Source of the DNA: Bacteroidales bacterium
Lineage (GTDB): Bacteria; Bacteroidota; Bacteroidia; Bacteroidales; VadinHA17
Length of the DNA stretch: 46,020 bases
NCBI GenBank assembly: GCA_024763075.1
Contig: JANTGF010000026.1
Span: forward strand, 1-46,020
Reading direction: 5' to 3'
Position numbers and translations under genes: made by a program
Part shown: one piece after another, positions 10,666 to 19,277 of the stretch
Numbering within the stretch: position 1 is the first letter of the stretch
Layout: every line of letters starts with the position of its first letter
The notes under the pieces: generated by a model
The model's database searches: none
The model's input: the letters and a program-made list of their open reading frames with translations, nothing else
Told to the model about the DNA's origin: nothing

Positions 10666-10795
10666 GTCCATAAAGTCGGGTGTTTGAACTTTAAAGTTTG
10701 AGATCAAGGCGTGAGAGAATTTTAAACCGCAGTCCCGAGAATCGGGATGAAGATTTGAAATTTGAGTAACAACGCAGATATCGGACTTTAAAGAC
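10666..10795. repeat. Candidate fold-back intergenic element (10511-10922 gap)
   Basis: The 412-bp gap between the sensor kinase start and the S24 regulator stop holds no gene that I can support. Inside it, GTCCATAAAGTC (10666-10677) and GACTTTAAAGAC (10784-10795) form imperfect inverted ends. Between them lie the palindrome AACTTTAAAGTT (10687-10698) and a perfect hairpin TCCCGA-gaa-TCGGGA (10733-10747). The layout, about 130 bp with inverted ends and no coding capacity, resembles a miniature interspersed element. With one copy in the window I cannot confirm mobility. Confidence 0.4.
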
Positions 10796-10922
10796 AAATA
10801 CTAATTAATTGATATTATACACAATATATCCGGAAGATACGATTGATAAAACCGGCGGTTGAACTCCCTGAAAAAACGCAAATCAGCAGAATAAAGAATA
10901 CTATTCAGAATACAAAAGCAAA

Positions 10923-11747
10923 TCAGGATTTCATGCGTGAATTTAACTGATCCACATCTCTTCTGAGCCTGGAAACCATTGAGATCAGTTGATCTTCAGG
11001 CAATGCAGGCTCAGGGATTTCTGCACTTATGTAATTCACAAAACGCCAGATTTCTTTGATTTCTGCCACATCCACAGCATACGGTTCATAAACGGGATTA
11101 AGTGAATAAAGCATTAAACTGCCTTTTTCCTTTATATGGTTTTCTACAATTTTAAATACAATACCATCATCCAGCGTAAAAATAATATATGCAAATCCAT
11201 TCACCAGATTGTTCCAGTCCTGGACAAATTCGCCGGTAACCCAGGAGCCGTCCGGAATAGGCAACATGGAATCACCATTCAGCTGGAAAGTACGGTATTT
11301 ACGGTCTTTCGACAAAAAAGGCAGCTGAAAAACCGGCAGTTCACCTATAAATTCAGGATCGGCAAATCCGTTTTTATATCCTGCTTTCGCTTTTTCCGGC
11401 ACCAGTTCAATGTTTTCTTCGTTTCTTTCGCTTACGGTTGTTGCCAGCACCCGTAACTGACTGCCCCTGATATATACATCTGCTCCCATTTCAAGCTGAA
11501 TTAACTGACTTTCGGATAAGGCAGTCAGATCTACTTTCAGCAAAGTATCGGCAGCCATTTTGTAGTAGCGCGAAAAGGTCATCAGCATTTCCAGGCCGGG
11601 CTCAGCCACTCCGTTTTCATAGCCACTTAAGGTAGGTCTTTTTATACCCAGTTCAAATGCTACATCATCCTGTGTACGCCCCTTCCTTTTTCGAAGGAGC
11701 TTTAAATTTTCGGTCAGATATATCTTTTTTTTCCTTTTTCCAGCCAT
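10923..11747 (-). CDS. XRE-family repressor with S24 (LexA/CI-type) self-cleavage domain
   Basis: A 274-residue regulator. Residues 13-68 form an XRE helix-turn-helix (TQDDVAFELGIKRPTLSGYE). The C-terminal half is an S24 peptidase fold with the nucleophile Ser160 in NGDSMLP and general base Lys199 in GIVFKIV. A likely cleavage site is Ala122-Gly123 (EKAKAGYKNG), just before the folded domain, as in LexA, CI and UmuD. Such proteins cut themselves when bound to RecA on damaged DNA, which lifts repression. It is divergent to the polymerase IV gene, and two matching palindromes lie in the shared 188-bp promoter (11845-11884), so it most likely represses itself and the polymerases. It is not LexA proper, whose DNA-binding domain is a winged helix. 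Self-cleavage is inferred, not shown. Confidence 0.85.
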   Translation of the reverse strand: MAGKRKKKIYLTENLKLLRKRKGRTQDDVAFELGIKRPTLSGYENGVAEPGLEMLMTFSRYYKMAADTLLKVDLTALSESQLIQLEMGADVYIRGSQLRVLATTVSERNEENIELVPEKAKAGYKNGFADPEFIGELPVFQLPFLSKDRKYRTFQLNGDSMLPIPDGSWVTGEFVQDWNNLVNGFAYIIFTLDDGIVFKIVENHIKEKGSLMLYSLNPVYEPYAVDVAEIKEIWRFVNYISAEIPEPALPEDQLISMVSRLRRDVDQLNSRMKS

Positions 11748-11844
11748 CCTTACATTTTTTATATTTTTCTACTCCGGCAGTGTTATCTTTCACTTCACCG
11801 GAATATAAAATTATTATGGATATTTTTTGTAAAATTAATAAAAA

Positions 11845-11884
11845 TGATTAAATTATAATCGAAAAAATGATTAGTTACTAATCA
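11845..11884. promoter_or_regulatory. Paired operator candidates, GATTA-N5-TAATC, in the S24 repressor/polymerase IV divergent promoter
   Basis: Two copies of one palindromic format occur side by side: TGATTAAATTATAATCG (11845-11861) and TGATTAGTTACTAATCA (11868-11884). Both have GATTA and TAATC half-sites separated by 5 nt; the second is a perfect 7-bp-arm palindrome. Their centres are 23 bp apart, close to two helical turns, so dimers would bind on roughly the same face. They lie 52-91 bp before the polymerase IV start and 98-137 bp before the repressor start, as expected for shared operators. Binding by the neighbouring repressor is an inference. Confidence 0.6.
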
Positions 11885-11935
11885 AAAGTAGAAAAAATTT
11901 AATTAAACACAAAACTTTTTATCAAAAAACATTCC

Positions 11936-13099
11936 ATGAACCCGGCAGAGAGACAAATCATTCATCTGGATATGGATACATTTTTTGTATCGGTAGAGCG
12001 GCTGCAAAACAGTAAGCTCAAAGGCAGGCCTGTCATTATCGGAGGCAGCTCCGACCGGGGTGTGGTAGCCAGTTGCAGCTATGAAGCCCGTACTTTCGGA
12101 GTGCATTCAGCCATGCCCATGCGAATGGCACGCAGTTTATGTCCTGATGCAAATATAATAAGGGGTGATATGGAAAAATACAGCAAATATTCACATACAA
12201 TTACCGATATCATTGCTGAAAAGGCTCCTTTATACGAAAAAGCATCCATTGACGAACATTACATAGATATTACAGGAATGGACCGTTTTTTCGGGTCTGT
12301 AAAATGGGCTCATGAATTGCGTGCAAGCATTATTAAAAACACCGGACTTCCGGTTTCCTTCGGCCTTTCGATAAATAAAACCGTATCAAAAATTGCAGCG
12401 GGAGAAGCAAAACCCAACGGTGAACTGAATGTGAGTTACAGACAGGTAAAACCTTTTCTGCAGCCTCTGCCGATCAGTAAAATACCAATGATCGGAGCAA
12501 AAACTTTCCGGTTACTGCGCTCCATGGGAATTTCCACCATTCATATTTTAAGCCAGATCCCCGTTGAAATGATGGAAAGAGTTATGGGAAAGAACGGCAT
12601 TGTGATATGGGAAAAGGCAAATGGAATTGACCGTACACCGGTAATCAGCCACCACGAGCGAAAATCAATCAGTACGGAACGGACTTTTGACAAAGATTCA
12701 ACCGATATTGCTGAGATGAACCGGATACTGGTAAATATGGTTGAAAAAATTGCTTTTGAACTCCGGAAAAAACAAAAACTGACTTCATGCATTACGGTAA
12801 AGATCAGATATTCCAATTTTGACACCCATACCCTGCAAAAACGGATTCCCTATACCTCTTTTGACCATGTTTTGATAGATACGGCAAAAGAACTTTTTAA
12901 AAAGCTTTATTCACGCCGGATGCGGATAAGACTTATTGGTGTAAGAATCAGCCATATGGTGCAGGGAGTGCAACAGCTTAATTTATTCGAAGACACCCCG
13001 GAAATGATAAACCTCTATCTGGCAATGGACTACATACGAAAACGTTATGGAAGATCTTCGGTAAAAAGGGCGGTGGGAAGTTATGGAAGGATGGATTAA
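11936..13099 (+). CDS. dinB: DNA polymerase IV (Y-family translesion polymerase)
   Basis: A 387-residue Y-family polymerase that copies past damaged bases at the cost of accuracy. The catalytic acids are all present: Asp12 in IIHLDMDTFF, and Asp106 and Glu107 in KASIDEHYID. Phe17 occupies the steric-gate position. The fingers motif SYEARTFGVHSAMP (about 48-61) is typical. A near-consensus sliding-clamp motif, QLNLF (347-351), lies near the C-terminus. The intact active site separates it from ImuB, the catalytically dead Y-family member of the ImuA-ImuB-DnaE2 mutasome. It is divergent from the S24 repressor, is probably controlled by it through the palindromes at 11845-11884, and is followed 255 bp later by a second DnaE polymerase on the same strand. 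Confidence 0.93.
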   Translation: MNPAERQIIHLDMDTFFVSVERLQNSKLKGRPVIIGGSSDRGVVASCSYEARTFGVHSAMPMRMARSLCPDANIIRGDMEKYSKYSHTITDIIAEKAPLYEKASIDEHYIDITGMDRFFGSVKWAHELRASIIKNTGLPVSFGLSINKTVSKIAAGEAKPNGELNVSYRQVKPFLQPLPISKIPMIGAKTFRLLRSMGISTIHILSQIPVEMMERVMGKNGIVIWEKANGIDRTPVISHHERKSISTERTFDKDSTDIAEMNRILVNMVEKIAFELRKKQKLTSCITVKIRYSNFDTHTLQKRIPYTSFDHVLIDTAKELFKKLYSRRMRIRLIGVRISHMVQGVQQLNLFEDTPEMINLYLAMDYIRKRYGRSSVKRAVGSYGRMD

Positions 13100-13132
13100 A
13101 GAATCAAGAAAAGAACTTTGAAAAGTCAAACC

Positions 13133-13347
13133 AATTTGAAAATTTGATGATTTGATGATTTGAAAATGATGTGGTAATTATGGAAAATAAATTGTCTGCT
13201 GGCTGAGCTTGTCGAAGCCAGAAAGACGGAGAGAGAACAGAAGTTACATTTTTATTTTAAGTATTTTAAATTCTGAATTCCAGGCACTTTAGTCATTCAT
13301 AATTTTAGGCATTTTAAATTTTAGGCACTTTAGGCACTTTAAATTTC
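13133..13347 (+). repeat. Intergenic repeat copy A, between dinB and dnaE
   Basis: This copy fills almost the whole gap between the two polymerase genes. It starts with AATTTGAAAATTTGATGATT and contains a hairpin-forming core CTGGCT-gagcttgtcga-AGCCAG (13199-13221). It ends in several AGGCACTTT/AGGCATTTT units that run to within 8 bp of the dnaE start. The same sequence recurs at 16739-16926 (full) and 16427-16515 (5' part only). Any promoter of dnaE would have to lie in this repeat. Confidence 0.85.
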
Positions 13348-13354
13348 ACACATT

Positions 13355-16300
13355 TTGTATTTAAACGTCCACTCATATTACAGCCTGCGCTACGGGACCA
13401 TGTCACCGGAAGAACTGGTAAGAAAAGCAGCAGAGTTAAAAATACCGGCACTGGCTCTTACCGATATTAATACATCCATGGGTATTCCTGATTTTGTAAA
13501 AGCCTGTAAAAAGGAGGGAATTCATCCGGTAGCAGGCATTGAATTCAGGAACGGTGACCATCATTTGTTCACAGGAATTGCGAAAAACAATCATGGTTTC
13601 CGGGAATTAAACGAATTCCTCAGCGAATATAATCTCTCAAAAACTCCCCTGCCCTGTACAGCTCCGGAATTCGAAAATGTATTTGTAATCTATCCTTTTG
13701 CAAATCATCCGGACAAAAAATACAAGTCCATGGAATTTACCGGAATCCGCTTAAAAGAATTAAGAAGCACCCTCCCCTCAGGAATCTGGAATACCCGGTT
13801 GAAACCCGTTCTTTTCCAGGCGGTAAGTTTTGCCGGCAACGACGGATACATTTTACATAAACATCTGAGAGCCATTGATCATAACATCCTGCTCAGCCAG
13901 CTACAGCCAACACAAACGGCTGAAAAAGATGAAATATTTTATTCCCCGGCACAATTGGCAGATTATTACCAGGCCTATCCTGAAATGATCCGGAATGCTG
14001 AAAAGATCATTCAAAACTGCAGCATCCGTTTCGACACAAAAGATTACAAGAATAAAAAGACCTTTACCGGAAGCGCTCAAGATGATCGTTTACTGCTCGA
14101 AAAACTGGCCATGGACGGGCTATCCTACCGCTATGGAAGAGACAACAAAACAGCCTTGAAAAGAATCCGGCATGAATTAAAGATCATTGACCAGATGGAA
14201 TTTTCCTCCTATTTTTTGATCACCTGGGACATTATCCGCTATTCCATGTCCAGGGGGTTTTACCATGTGGGCCGGGGAAGCGGTGCCAATTCAATTGTTG
14301 CCTACTGCCTGAAAATTACCGATGTAGATCCCATTGAACTGGATCTGTATTTTGAACGCTTTATCAACCCCAACCGCACCAGCCCTCCTGACTTCGACAT
14401 CGACTACTCATGGAAAGAACGGGATGAGGTACTGGACTATATTTTTAAACGCTACGGACGAAAACATACAGCTTTACTGGGAGCAACTTCTACCTTCAAG
14501 GGCAAATCAATCATCCGGGAACTGGGTAAGGTTTACGGCCTTCCCAAAGCCGAAATTGACAATCTGATCAGCCATCCCGAAGCGGAAATGAATAAAAATG
14601 AAATCGCTAGCCAAATCTTCAAAATTGGTTCGCAAATGACCGATTTCCCAAACCTCCGAAGCATCCATGCCGGTGGTGTATTGATCTCTGAAGAACCCAT
14701 CACATGCTATACGGCACTGGATATGCCACCCAAAGGATTCCAGACCACACAATGGGACATGTACGTTGCAGAAGATATCGGTTTTGAGAAATTTGACATC
14801 CTCAGTCAGCGTGGAATCGGGCACATCAAGGAATGTGCGGAGATCATTGAACAAAACCGTGGAGTCTCGGTTGATGTACATGCCATCCAGGATTTCAAAA
14901 ATGATCAAAAAGTAAAAACGCTGTTAAAAAAAGGAGAAACCACCGGTTGCTTTTATATTGAAAGCCCTGCCATGCGGGGGTTGCTGCAGAAACTCCGTTG
15001 CGATAATTATACCAGCCTGGTCGCGGCAAGCTCAATCATACGGCCGGGTGTAGCCCGTTCAGGCATGATGCGCGAATACATACACCGCTATCATCACCCC
15101 AATAATTTTACCTATCTGCATCCGGTAATGAAGGAACAGCTAAAAGAAACTTACGGCGTAATGGTTTACCAGGAAGATGTGCTTAAAGTATGCCATCATT
15201 TTGCAGGTCTGGGACTGGCAGAAGCCGATGTGCTGCGAAGAGCCATGAGCGGAAAACACCGTTCGAGAGAAGAGTTTAAACGAATTGTAGACAAATTCTT
15301 TCGTAACTGTGCACAAAAAGGCTATCCTGAGAAACTCACGAAGGAGGTATGGCGACAAATTGAGTCCTTTGCCGGATACTCTTTTTCAAAAGCCCATTCA
15401 GCCTCCTATGCCGTTGAAAGTTTTCAAAGCCTCTATCTGAAAACCTACTTCCCACTGGAATTTGCCGTGGCTGTTATCAACAATTTCGGAGGTTTTTACC
15501 ATAGCTGGGTTTACGTGAATGAAGTACGGAAGTACGGAGGTACTGTCAACCTGCCCTGTGTAAACCGGAGTTATTATAAAACATCCATTTCCGGTAAAAA
15601 TGTCTATCTGGGGTTTATACACATCCGCAGCCTGGAACAGCAAACCGGAAAACAAATTGTAAATGAACGGATGCTGAACGGCCCCTATTCCGGACTCGAA
15701 GATTTTGTAAGCCGGATTCATCCCGGAATGGAACAATTACTGATCCTTATCCGCATCAATGCCTTCCGGTTTACCGGTACATCAAAAAAAGAACTGCTCT
15801 GGAAGGCACACCTGCTCCTGAATCCCGTATCAAAGAAGGCCATCCGGCCCGGCTATTTGTTTCAGCTGCCTGTAAAAGATTACTGTCTTCCTCCGCTGAT
15901 TCAGAGTAAAACCGAAGATGCCTTTGACGAAATAGAATTACTGGGATTTCCTGTATCCCTCACCTGGTTCAACCTGCTTCGCACCTCATACAGAGGGGGC
16001 ATCACTGCGCAGGATATGCACAAGCTTGTCAATAAAAAAGTCAAAATGGTGGGGCAACTTGTAACCATAAAATACATTAAAACAAAAAACAGAGAATGGA
16101 TGAATTTCGGAACATTCCATGATGTGGAAGGTAACTTTTTCGACACCGTGCATTTTCCTCAAAGCCTAAAAAAATATCCTTTCAGAGGAAGTGGCATGTA
16201 CCTGATCCTCGGTAAACTGGTGGAAGAATTCGGGTTTGTCAGCATGGAAGTCGAAAAAATGGCAAAGTTGCCCCTTGTAAATGATCCGAGATACGGGTGA
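13355..16300 (+). CDS. dnaE: DNA polymerase III alpha subunit, short second copy (DnaE2-like role)
   Basis: A 981-residue C-family polymerase, shorter than the usual replicative DnaE of about 1150 or more. An N-terminal PHP domain starts MYLNVHSYYSLRYG; the first His of the HxH metal motif is Asn, so the PHP site is probably not an active nuclease. The palm acids are Asp348 and Asp350 (PDFDIDY) and Asp481 (FEKFDIL). A C-terminal OB fold (KMVGQLVTIKYIKTKNREW) is present. The frame opens with TTG at 13355, exactly where homologues begin; an in-frame stop at 13340 leaves no room for an upstream ATG. Placed after dinB and the S24 repressor, it is probably an inducible damage-tolerance polymerase rather than the main replicase. 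Confidence 0.88.
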   Translation: MYLNVHSYYSLRYGTMSPEELVRKAAELKIPALALTDINTSMGIPDFVKACKKEGIHPVAGIEFRNGDHHLFTGIAKNNHGFRELNEFLSEYNLSKTPLPCTAPEFENVFVIYPFANHPDKKYKSMEFTGIRLKELRSTLPSGIWNTRLKPVLFQAVSFAGNDGYILHKHLRAIDHNILLSQLQPTQTAEKDEIFYSPAQLADYYQAYPEMIRNAEKIIQNCSIRFDTKDYKNKKTFTGSAQDDRLLLEKLAMDGLSYRYGRDNKTALKRIRHELKIIDQMEFSSYFLITWDIIRYSMSRGFYHVGRGSGANSIVAYCLKITDVDPIELDLYFERFINPNRTSPPDFDIDYSWKERDEVLDYIFKRYGRKHTALLGATSTFKGKSIIRELGKVYGLPKAEIDNLISHPEAEMNKNEIASQIFKIGSQMTDFPNLRSIHAGGVLISEEPITCYTALDMPPKGFQTTQWDMYVAEDIGFEKFDILSQRGIGHIKECAEIIEQNRGVSVDVHAIQDFKNDQKVKTLLKKGETTGCFYIESPAMRGLLQKLRCDNYTSLVAASSIIRPGVARSGMMREYIHRYHHPNNFTYLHPVMKEQLKETYGVMVYQEDVLKVCHHFAGLGLAEADVLRRAMSGKHRSREEFKRIVDKFFRNCAQKGYPEKLTKEVWRQIESFAGYSFSKAHSASYAVESFQSLYLKTYFPLEFAVAVINNFGGFYHSWVYVNEVRKYGGTVNLPCVNRSYYKTSISGKNVYLGFIHIRSLEQQTGKQIVNERMLNGPYSGLEDFVSRIHPGMEQLLILIRINAFRFTGTSKKELLWKAHLLLNPVSKKAIRPGYLFQLPVKDYCLPPLIQSKTEDAFDEIELLGFPVSLTWFNLLRTSYRGGITAQDMHKLVNKKVKMVGQLVTIKYIKTKNREWMNFGTFHDVEGNFFDTVHFPQSLKKYPFRGSGMYLILGKLVEEFGFVSMEVEKMAKLPLVNDPRYG

Positions 16301-16426
16301 TAAAGGTTGATGAAACGATAAACGATGAACGTCTGAGTGACAGAGTACAAAGCTTTTAAGTAGCCTTGTGGATGCGAGTAACTGGTGAACGATAAGAGCC
16401 AATATCCGGGAATCAAGAGCCAATGC

Positions 16427-16515
16427 AATTTGAAAATTTGAAAATTTGATGATTTGAAAATGATGTGGTAATTATGGAGAATAAATTGTCTGCTGGCTGA
16501 GCTTGTCGAAGCCAG
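16427..16515 (+). repeat. Intergenic repeat copy B (5' part)
   Basis: It matches copies A and C from the TTTGAAAATTTG start through the CTGGCT...AGCCAG hairpin, then diverges (TTTCACAAATG). Copies B and C are also alike just upstream (GAGCCA...CAATGC), so the repeat border is somewhat wider than the part shared with copy A. Confidence 0.8.
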
Positions 16516-16738
16516 TTTCACAAATGAAACAAGATCCAGGAACCAAGCAACAAATAAACCCCAAAACGAAAATATTAAATAATGAATGTTAAATGAAAAA
16601 TGAAAAAGTTAATTGCGCCGATAGGTGCAAGATATTTGTAGCTTACCGGAATATGAATTGTTTAGAAGTGCCGTAGGTACGGCATGAATATGGTAGAAAT
16701 ATGAAGGTTGACAAAAAAAAGAGCCAGGAAGCAATGCG

Positions 16739-16926
16739 ATTTGAAAATTTGAAAATTTGATGATTTGAAAATGATGTGGCAATTATGGAGAATAAATTGT
16801 CTGCTGGCTGAGCTTGTCGAAGCCAGTAAGGTGGAAAGAGAACAGAAGTTGCATTTTCATTTTAAGTATTTTAAATTCTGAATTTTAGGCACTTTAGGCA
16901 TTTTGAATTTTAGGCATTTAAAATTT
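16739..16926 (+). repeat. Intergenic repeat copy C, between dnaE and the LRR gene
   Basis: A full-length counterpart of copy A in the same orientation, including the hairpin core, the GAGAACAGAAGTTGCATTTT segment and the AGGCACTTT/AGGCATTTT units. By eye the two differ at scattered positions and in the number of AGGCA units. It ends 17 bp before the stop codon of the convergent LRR gene. Confidence 0.85.
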
Positions 16927-16943
16927 CCAAAAATTTTCAACTA

Positions 16944-19214
16944 TTATTTCTTAACAACCCGAATGGTTTTCAGAAGAATATTGTATTCATTTGATAAACG
17001 AAGAAAATAAATTCCTTGTTTTAAACTGGAAAAAACGATTTCATTTTTATTCTTCATACCAGCTATACGTTTCCCTGTTATATCAAAAATTTCAATATAG
17101 GAACATCCGGAGCAATTGATATGCAGCACATTTTGTACAGGGTTAGGATAAACAGATATTTTCTCCGGTAACCTGACCGGAATACTGGTTGGCAACATTG
17201 TAATCTGAATACTTGTGTCTCTGTCTATCACAGTCACATTTCCAACCAAAGTATCAAATCCGGCTGCTGAAATGGAATAAGGTATACTAGGTTCCTGAAT
17301 AACATTCATAAAAGAAACAGTTCCATCAGTATTTGTTGTATCCTGTCCGTAAGTATCCAAAGTCACAAGGGCCCCTGCAATAGGGTTAATTCCATCAGAA
17401 ACGACAAAGCTTACCGTAAAGCCGTTTTCTTCCATTAAAGTAACCGGCGCCGTTTCAATAATCAGTCCGGGGACAGAGTCATTGCTAACCATACAAACAT
17501 AAATTCCGGCATCGGATATTGAAAATGTCTCTATAAACAGAATTGAATCTGTAGCTGAAATCAATTCATTATTATTTTTTAACCATTGATAATGATTGTA
17601 ATTCCCACCAACTGAAGCTTCTAATGTAACCGGAGTACCGGGAGGTATTAACATAGATTTTTCATCTCCAACATGCCTCTGAGGTTCATATCGCATTTCA
17701 ACAGAAGCAATATGCATATTTGGCTCCAGATCCTCAAATGTAAAAAAATTATTATCTACCCAGAAATTCTCAAGTTGCAAAGAAGATAATTCAGGTAATC
17801 CTGAAAACCGGTTATTACTTAAGTATAAACCTTTAAGATTTAAAAGATTGCCAATTTTCACAGGAACCATTCCATCAAATTCGTTATCAACTAAAGACAA
17901 GTTTGTAAGGCCGGTTAGCTCACCTATCTCAACAGGAACATTCCCTTGAAACTGATTGCCGGATAAATATAAATAATTAAGCTTTGAAAGTTGTCCGATT
18001 TCCATAGGAATGGTATCTGAAAAATGATTATCAGATAAGAAAAGATAATTCAGTTTTGAAAGATCTCCTATTTCCACTGGTAAGCCGCCGATAAATTGGT
18101 TTGAAGCCAAAGACAAAAAACTCAGGTTTGAAAGTTTACCTATTTCCGGTGGAATAGACCCGGTAAGCTGATTTGAGGACAGATCTAGGTAATAAAGATT
18201 TGGAAGATCAGCAAATTCAACGGGAATAGTTCCGGTAAGCTGGTTTGAGGGGAGTGACAGGTTCTCTAGCTCGGACAAATTTCCTAGCTCAACGGGAATA
18301 TCTCCTTCAAGCTGGTTAGTGGAAAGAAATAAGTTTTTTAGATTTGTAAGATTTCCTAATTCAGAAGGGATAGTATCAATAAATTGGTTGGAGGACAATT
18401 CAAGATATTCCAGACTGGAAAGATTACCCAATTCCGGAGGTATCTCCCCGCTAAGCTCATTATGATGCAGATACAAATAAATTAAATTCGATAAATCTCC
18501 TATTTCCTCAGGTAAGGTACCTGACAATTGATTTGTATAAAGCAATAAACGGGTCAGACTGGAAAGATTTCCCAATTCCCTGGGTATGCTACCTGTAAGC
18601 TGGTTAAAAGAAAGATTTAGCAGACGCAGCCGGGAAAGCTTTCCCAGCCCGGGAGGAATGGGCCCGACCAGCTTATTGGATGACAAATCCAGGGTATCGA
18701 GCGAAATGAGATTGCCTAAGCTATCAGGGAGGGTTCCATTAAGATTATTATCACTTAGCTTAATACTGGTAATGGTTGAATCGGTAACTGTTATGCCATA
18801 CCATTGGTTTACCGGGGTACTTTTCCAGTTTTCATTATAATTCCAGTTTTCACCCATGGTTGAATCATATAAAGCAACCAATACCAGGGAATCAGATTCT
18901 GAAATATAACCGGAGTTTTGTCTGATCCCGGAAGCATATTTAAGTCGTCTTTCTGTTTCCTGGTTTTTAATAGTCTGAATTCTGGTGCTTAACTGATGGA
19001 TAAGAGGTACAATTGCATTTTTGTTAAAATCCACCTTCAAACCAGCTCTGAAAAACTCCATTTTTTCATATAAAAGTTGCCGCTCCAGCCGAGCCAAAGC
19101 TTGTTCCAGGAATAGGATCTCATCTTCTTTCCATTGAAACACTTCCCCAACACCCTGGGAAAACAGAAAAAAAGGGGTAAAATAAAAAGCAACGAATAAT
19201 AAGAGCGTTTTCAC
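16944..19214 (-). CDS. Secreted leucine-rich-repeat protein with T9SS sorting domain
   Basis: A 756-residue exported protein. The signal peptide MKTLLLFVAFYFTPFFLFS is followed by a helical region (about 21-100). A plant-type LRR cap (SLVLVALYDSTMGENW) precedes about 14 LRRs from residue 148, thirteen of them exactly 24 residues with the pattern LxxLxLSxNxLxGxIPxELG. Next come an Ig-like domain (about 510-605; WLKNNNE, DAGIYVCMV), a carboxypeptidase-regulatory-like domain (about 606-675; GALVTLDTYGQDTTNTDG) and a C-terminal type A sorting domain (VYPNPVQNVLHI ... GIYFLRL). Such proteins are displayed on the surface and bind partners through the LRR face; the ligand is unknown. A strong promoter lies at 19246-19277. 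It converges with dnaE across repeat-rich DNA. Confidence 0.9.
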   Translation of the reverse strand: MKTLLLFVAFYFTPFFLFSQGVGEVFQWKEDEILFLEQALARLERQLLYEKMEFFRAGLKVDFNKNAIVPLIHQLSTRIQTIKNQETERRLKYASGIRQNSGYISESDSLVLVALYDSTMGENWNYNENWKSTPVNQWYGITVTDSTITSIKLSDNNLNGTLPDSLGNLISLDTLDLSSNKLVGPIPPGLGKLSRLRLLNLSFNQLTGSIPRELGNLSSLTRLLLYTNQLSGTLPEEIGDLSNLIYLYLHHNELSGEIPPELGNLSSLEYLELSSNQFIDTIPSELGNLTNLKNLFLSTNQLEGDIPVELGNLSELENLSLPSNQLTGTIPVEFADLPNLYYLDLSSNQLTGSIPPEIGKLSNLSFLSLASNQFIGGLPVEIGDLSKLNYLFLSDNHFSDTIPMEIGQLSKLNYLYLSGNQFQGNVPVEIGELTGLTNLSLVDNEFDGMVPVKIGNLLNLKGLYLSNNRFSGLPELSSLQLENFWVDNNFFTFEDLEPNMHIASVEMRYEPQRHVGDEKSMLIPPGTPVTLEASVGGNYNHYQWLKNNNELISATDSILFIETFSISDAGIYVCMVSNDSVPGLIIETAPVTLMEENGFTVSFVVSDGINPIAGALVTLDTYGQDTTNTDGTVSFMNVIQEPSIPYSISAAGFDTLVGNVTVIDRDTSIQITMLPTSIPVRLPEKISVYPNPVQNVLHINCSGCSYIEIFDITGKRIAGMKNKNEIVFSSLKQGIYFLRLSNEYNILLKTIRVVKK

Positions 19215-19245
19215 TGATTATTAGTTTTAAAAGCAGCAATTCTCT

Positions 19246-19277
19246 CAAATATACAAAATTTCCAAATTCTTTCCAAA
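19246..19277 (-). promoter_or_regulatory. Bacteroidota-type promoter of the LRR gene
   Basis: Read on the minus strand, a TTTG -33 element (19274-19277) is separated by exactly 20 nt from TATATTTG (19246-19253), a full match to the TAnnTTTG -7 consensus of the Bacteroidota primary sigma factor. It lies 32 bp before the LRR start codon, giving a leader of roughly 25 nt. Confidence 0.7.

Larger units (their letters stand above)
16301..16943. repeat. Repeat-rich spacer after dnaE
   Basis: No gene is supported in these 643 bp. In order they hold: GATGAAC-type 7-8-bp units immediately after the dnaE stop (16310-16335); repeat copy B (16427-16515), the shorter relative of copies A and C; a hairpin TGCGCC-gata-GGTGCA (16614-16629); a hairpin TGCCGTA-gg-TACGGCA (16669-16684); and repeat copy C (16739-16926), which reaches the end of the LRR gene. 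The two small hairpins look like REP-type dispersed palindromes, but each occurs only once here. Confidence 0.7.

Noticed and set aside
10923-11747. LexA
   Set aside because: The C-terminal S24 domain fits, but the DNA-binding domain is a typical XRE helix-turn-helix, as in CI-type repressors, not the LexA winged helix.
11936-13099. ImuB
   Set aside because: All three catalytic acids of the Y-family are present, so it is an active polymerase IV, not the inactive ImuB.
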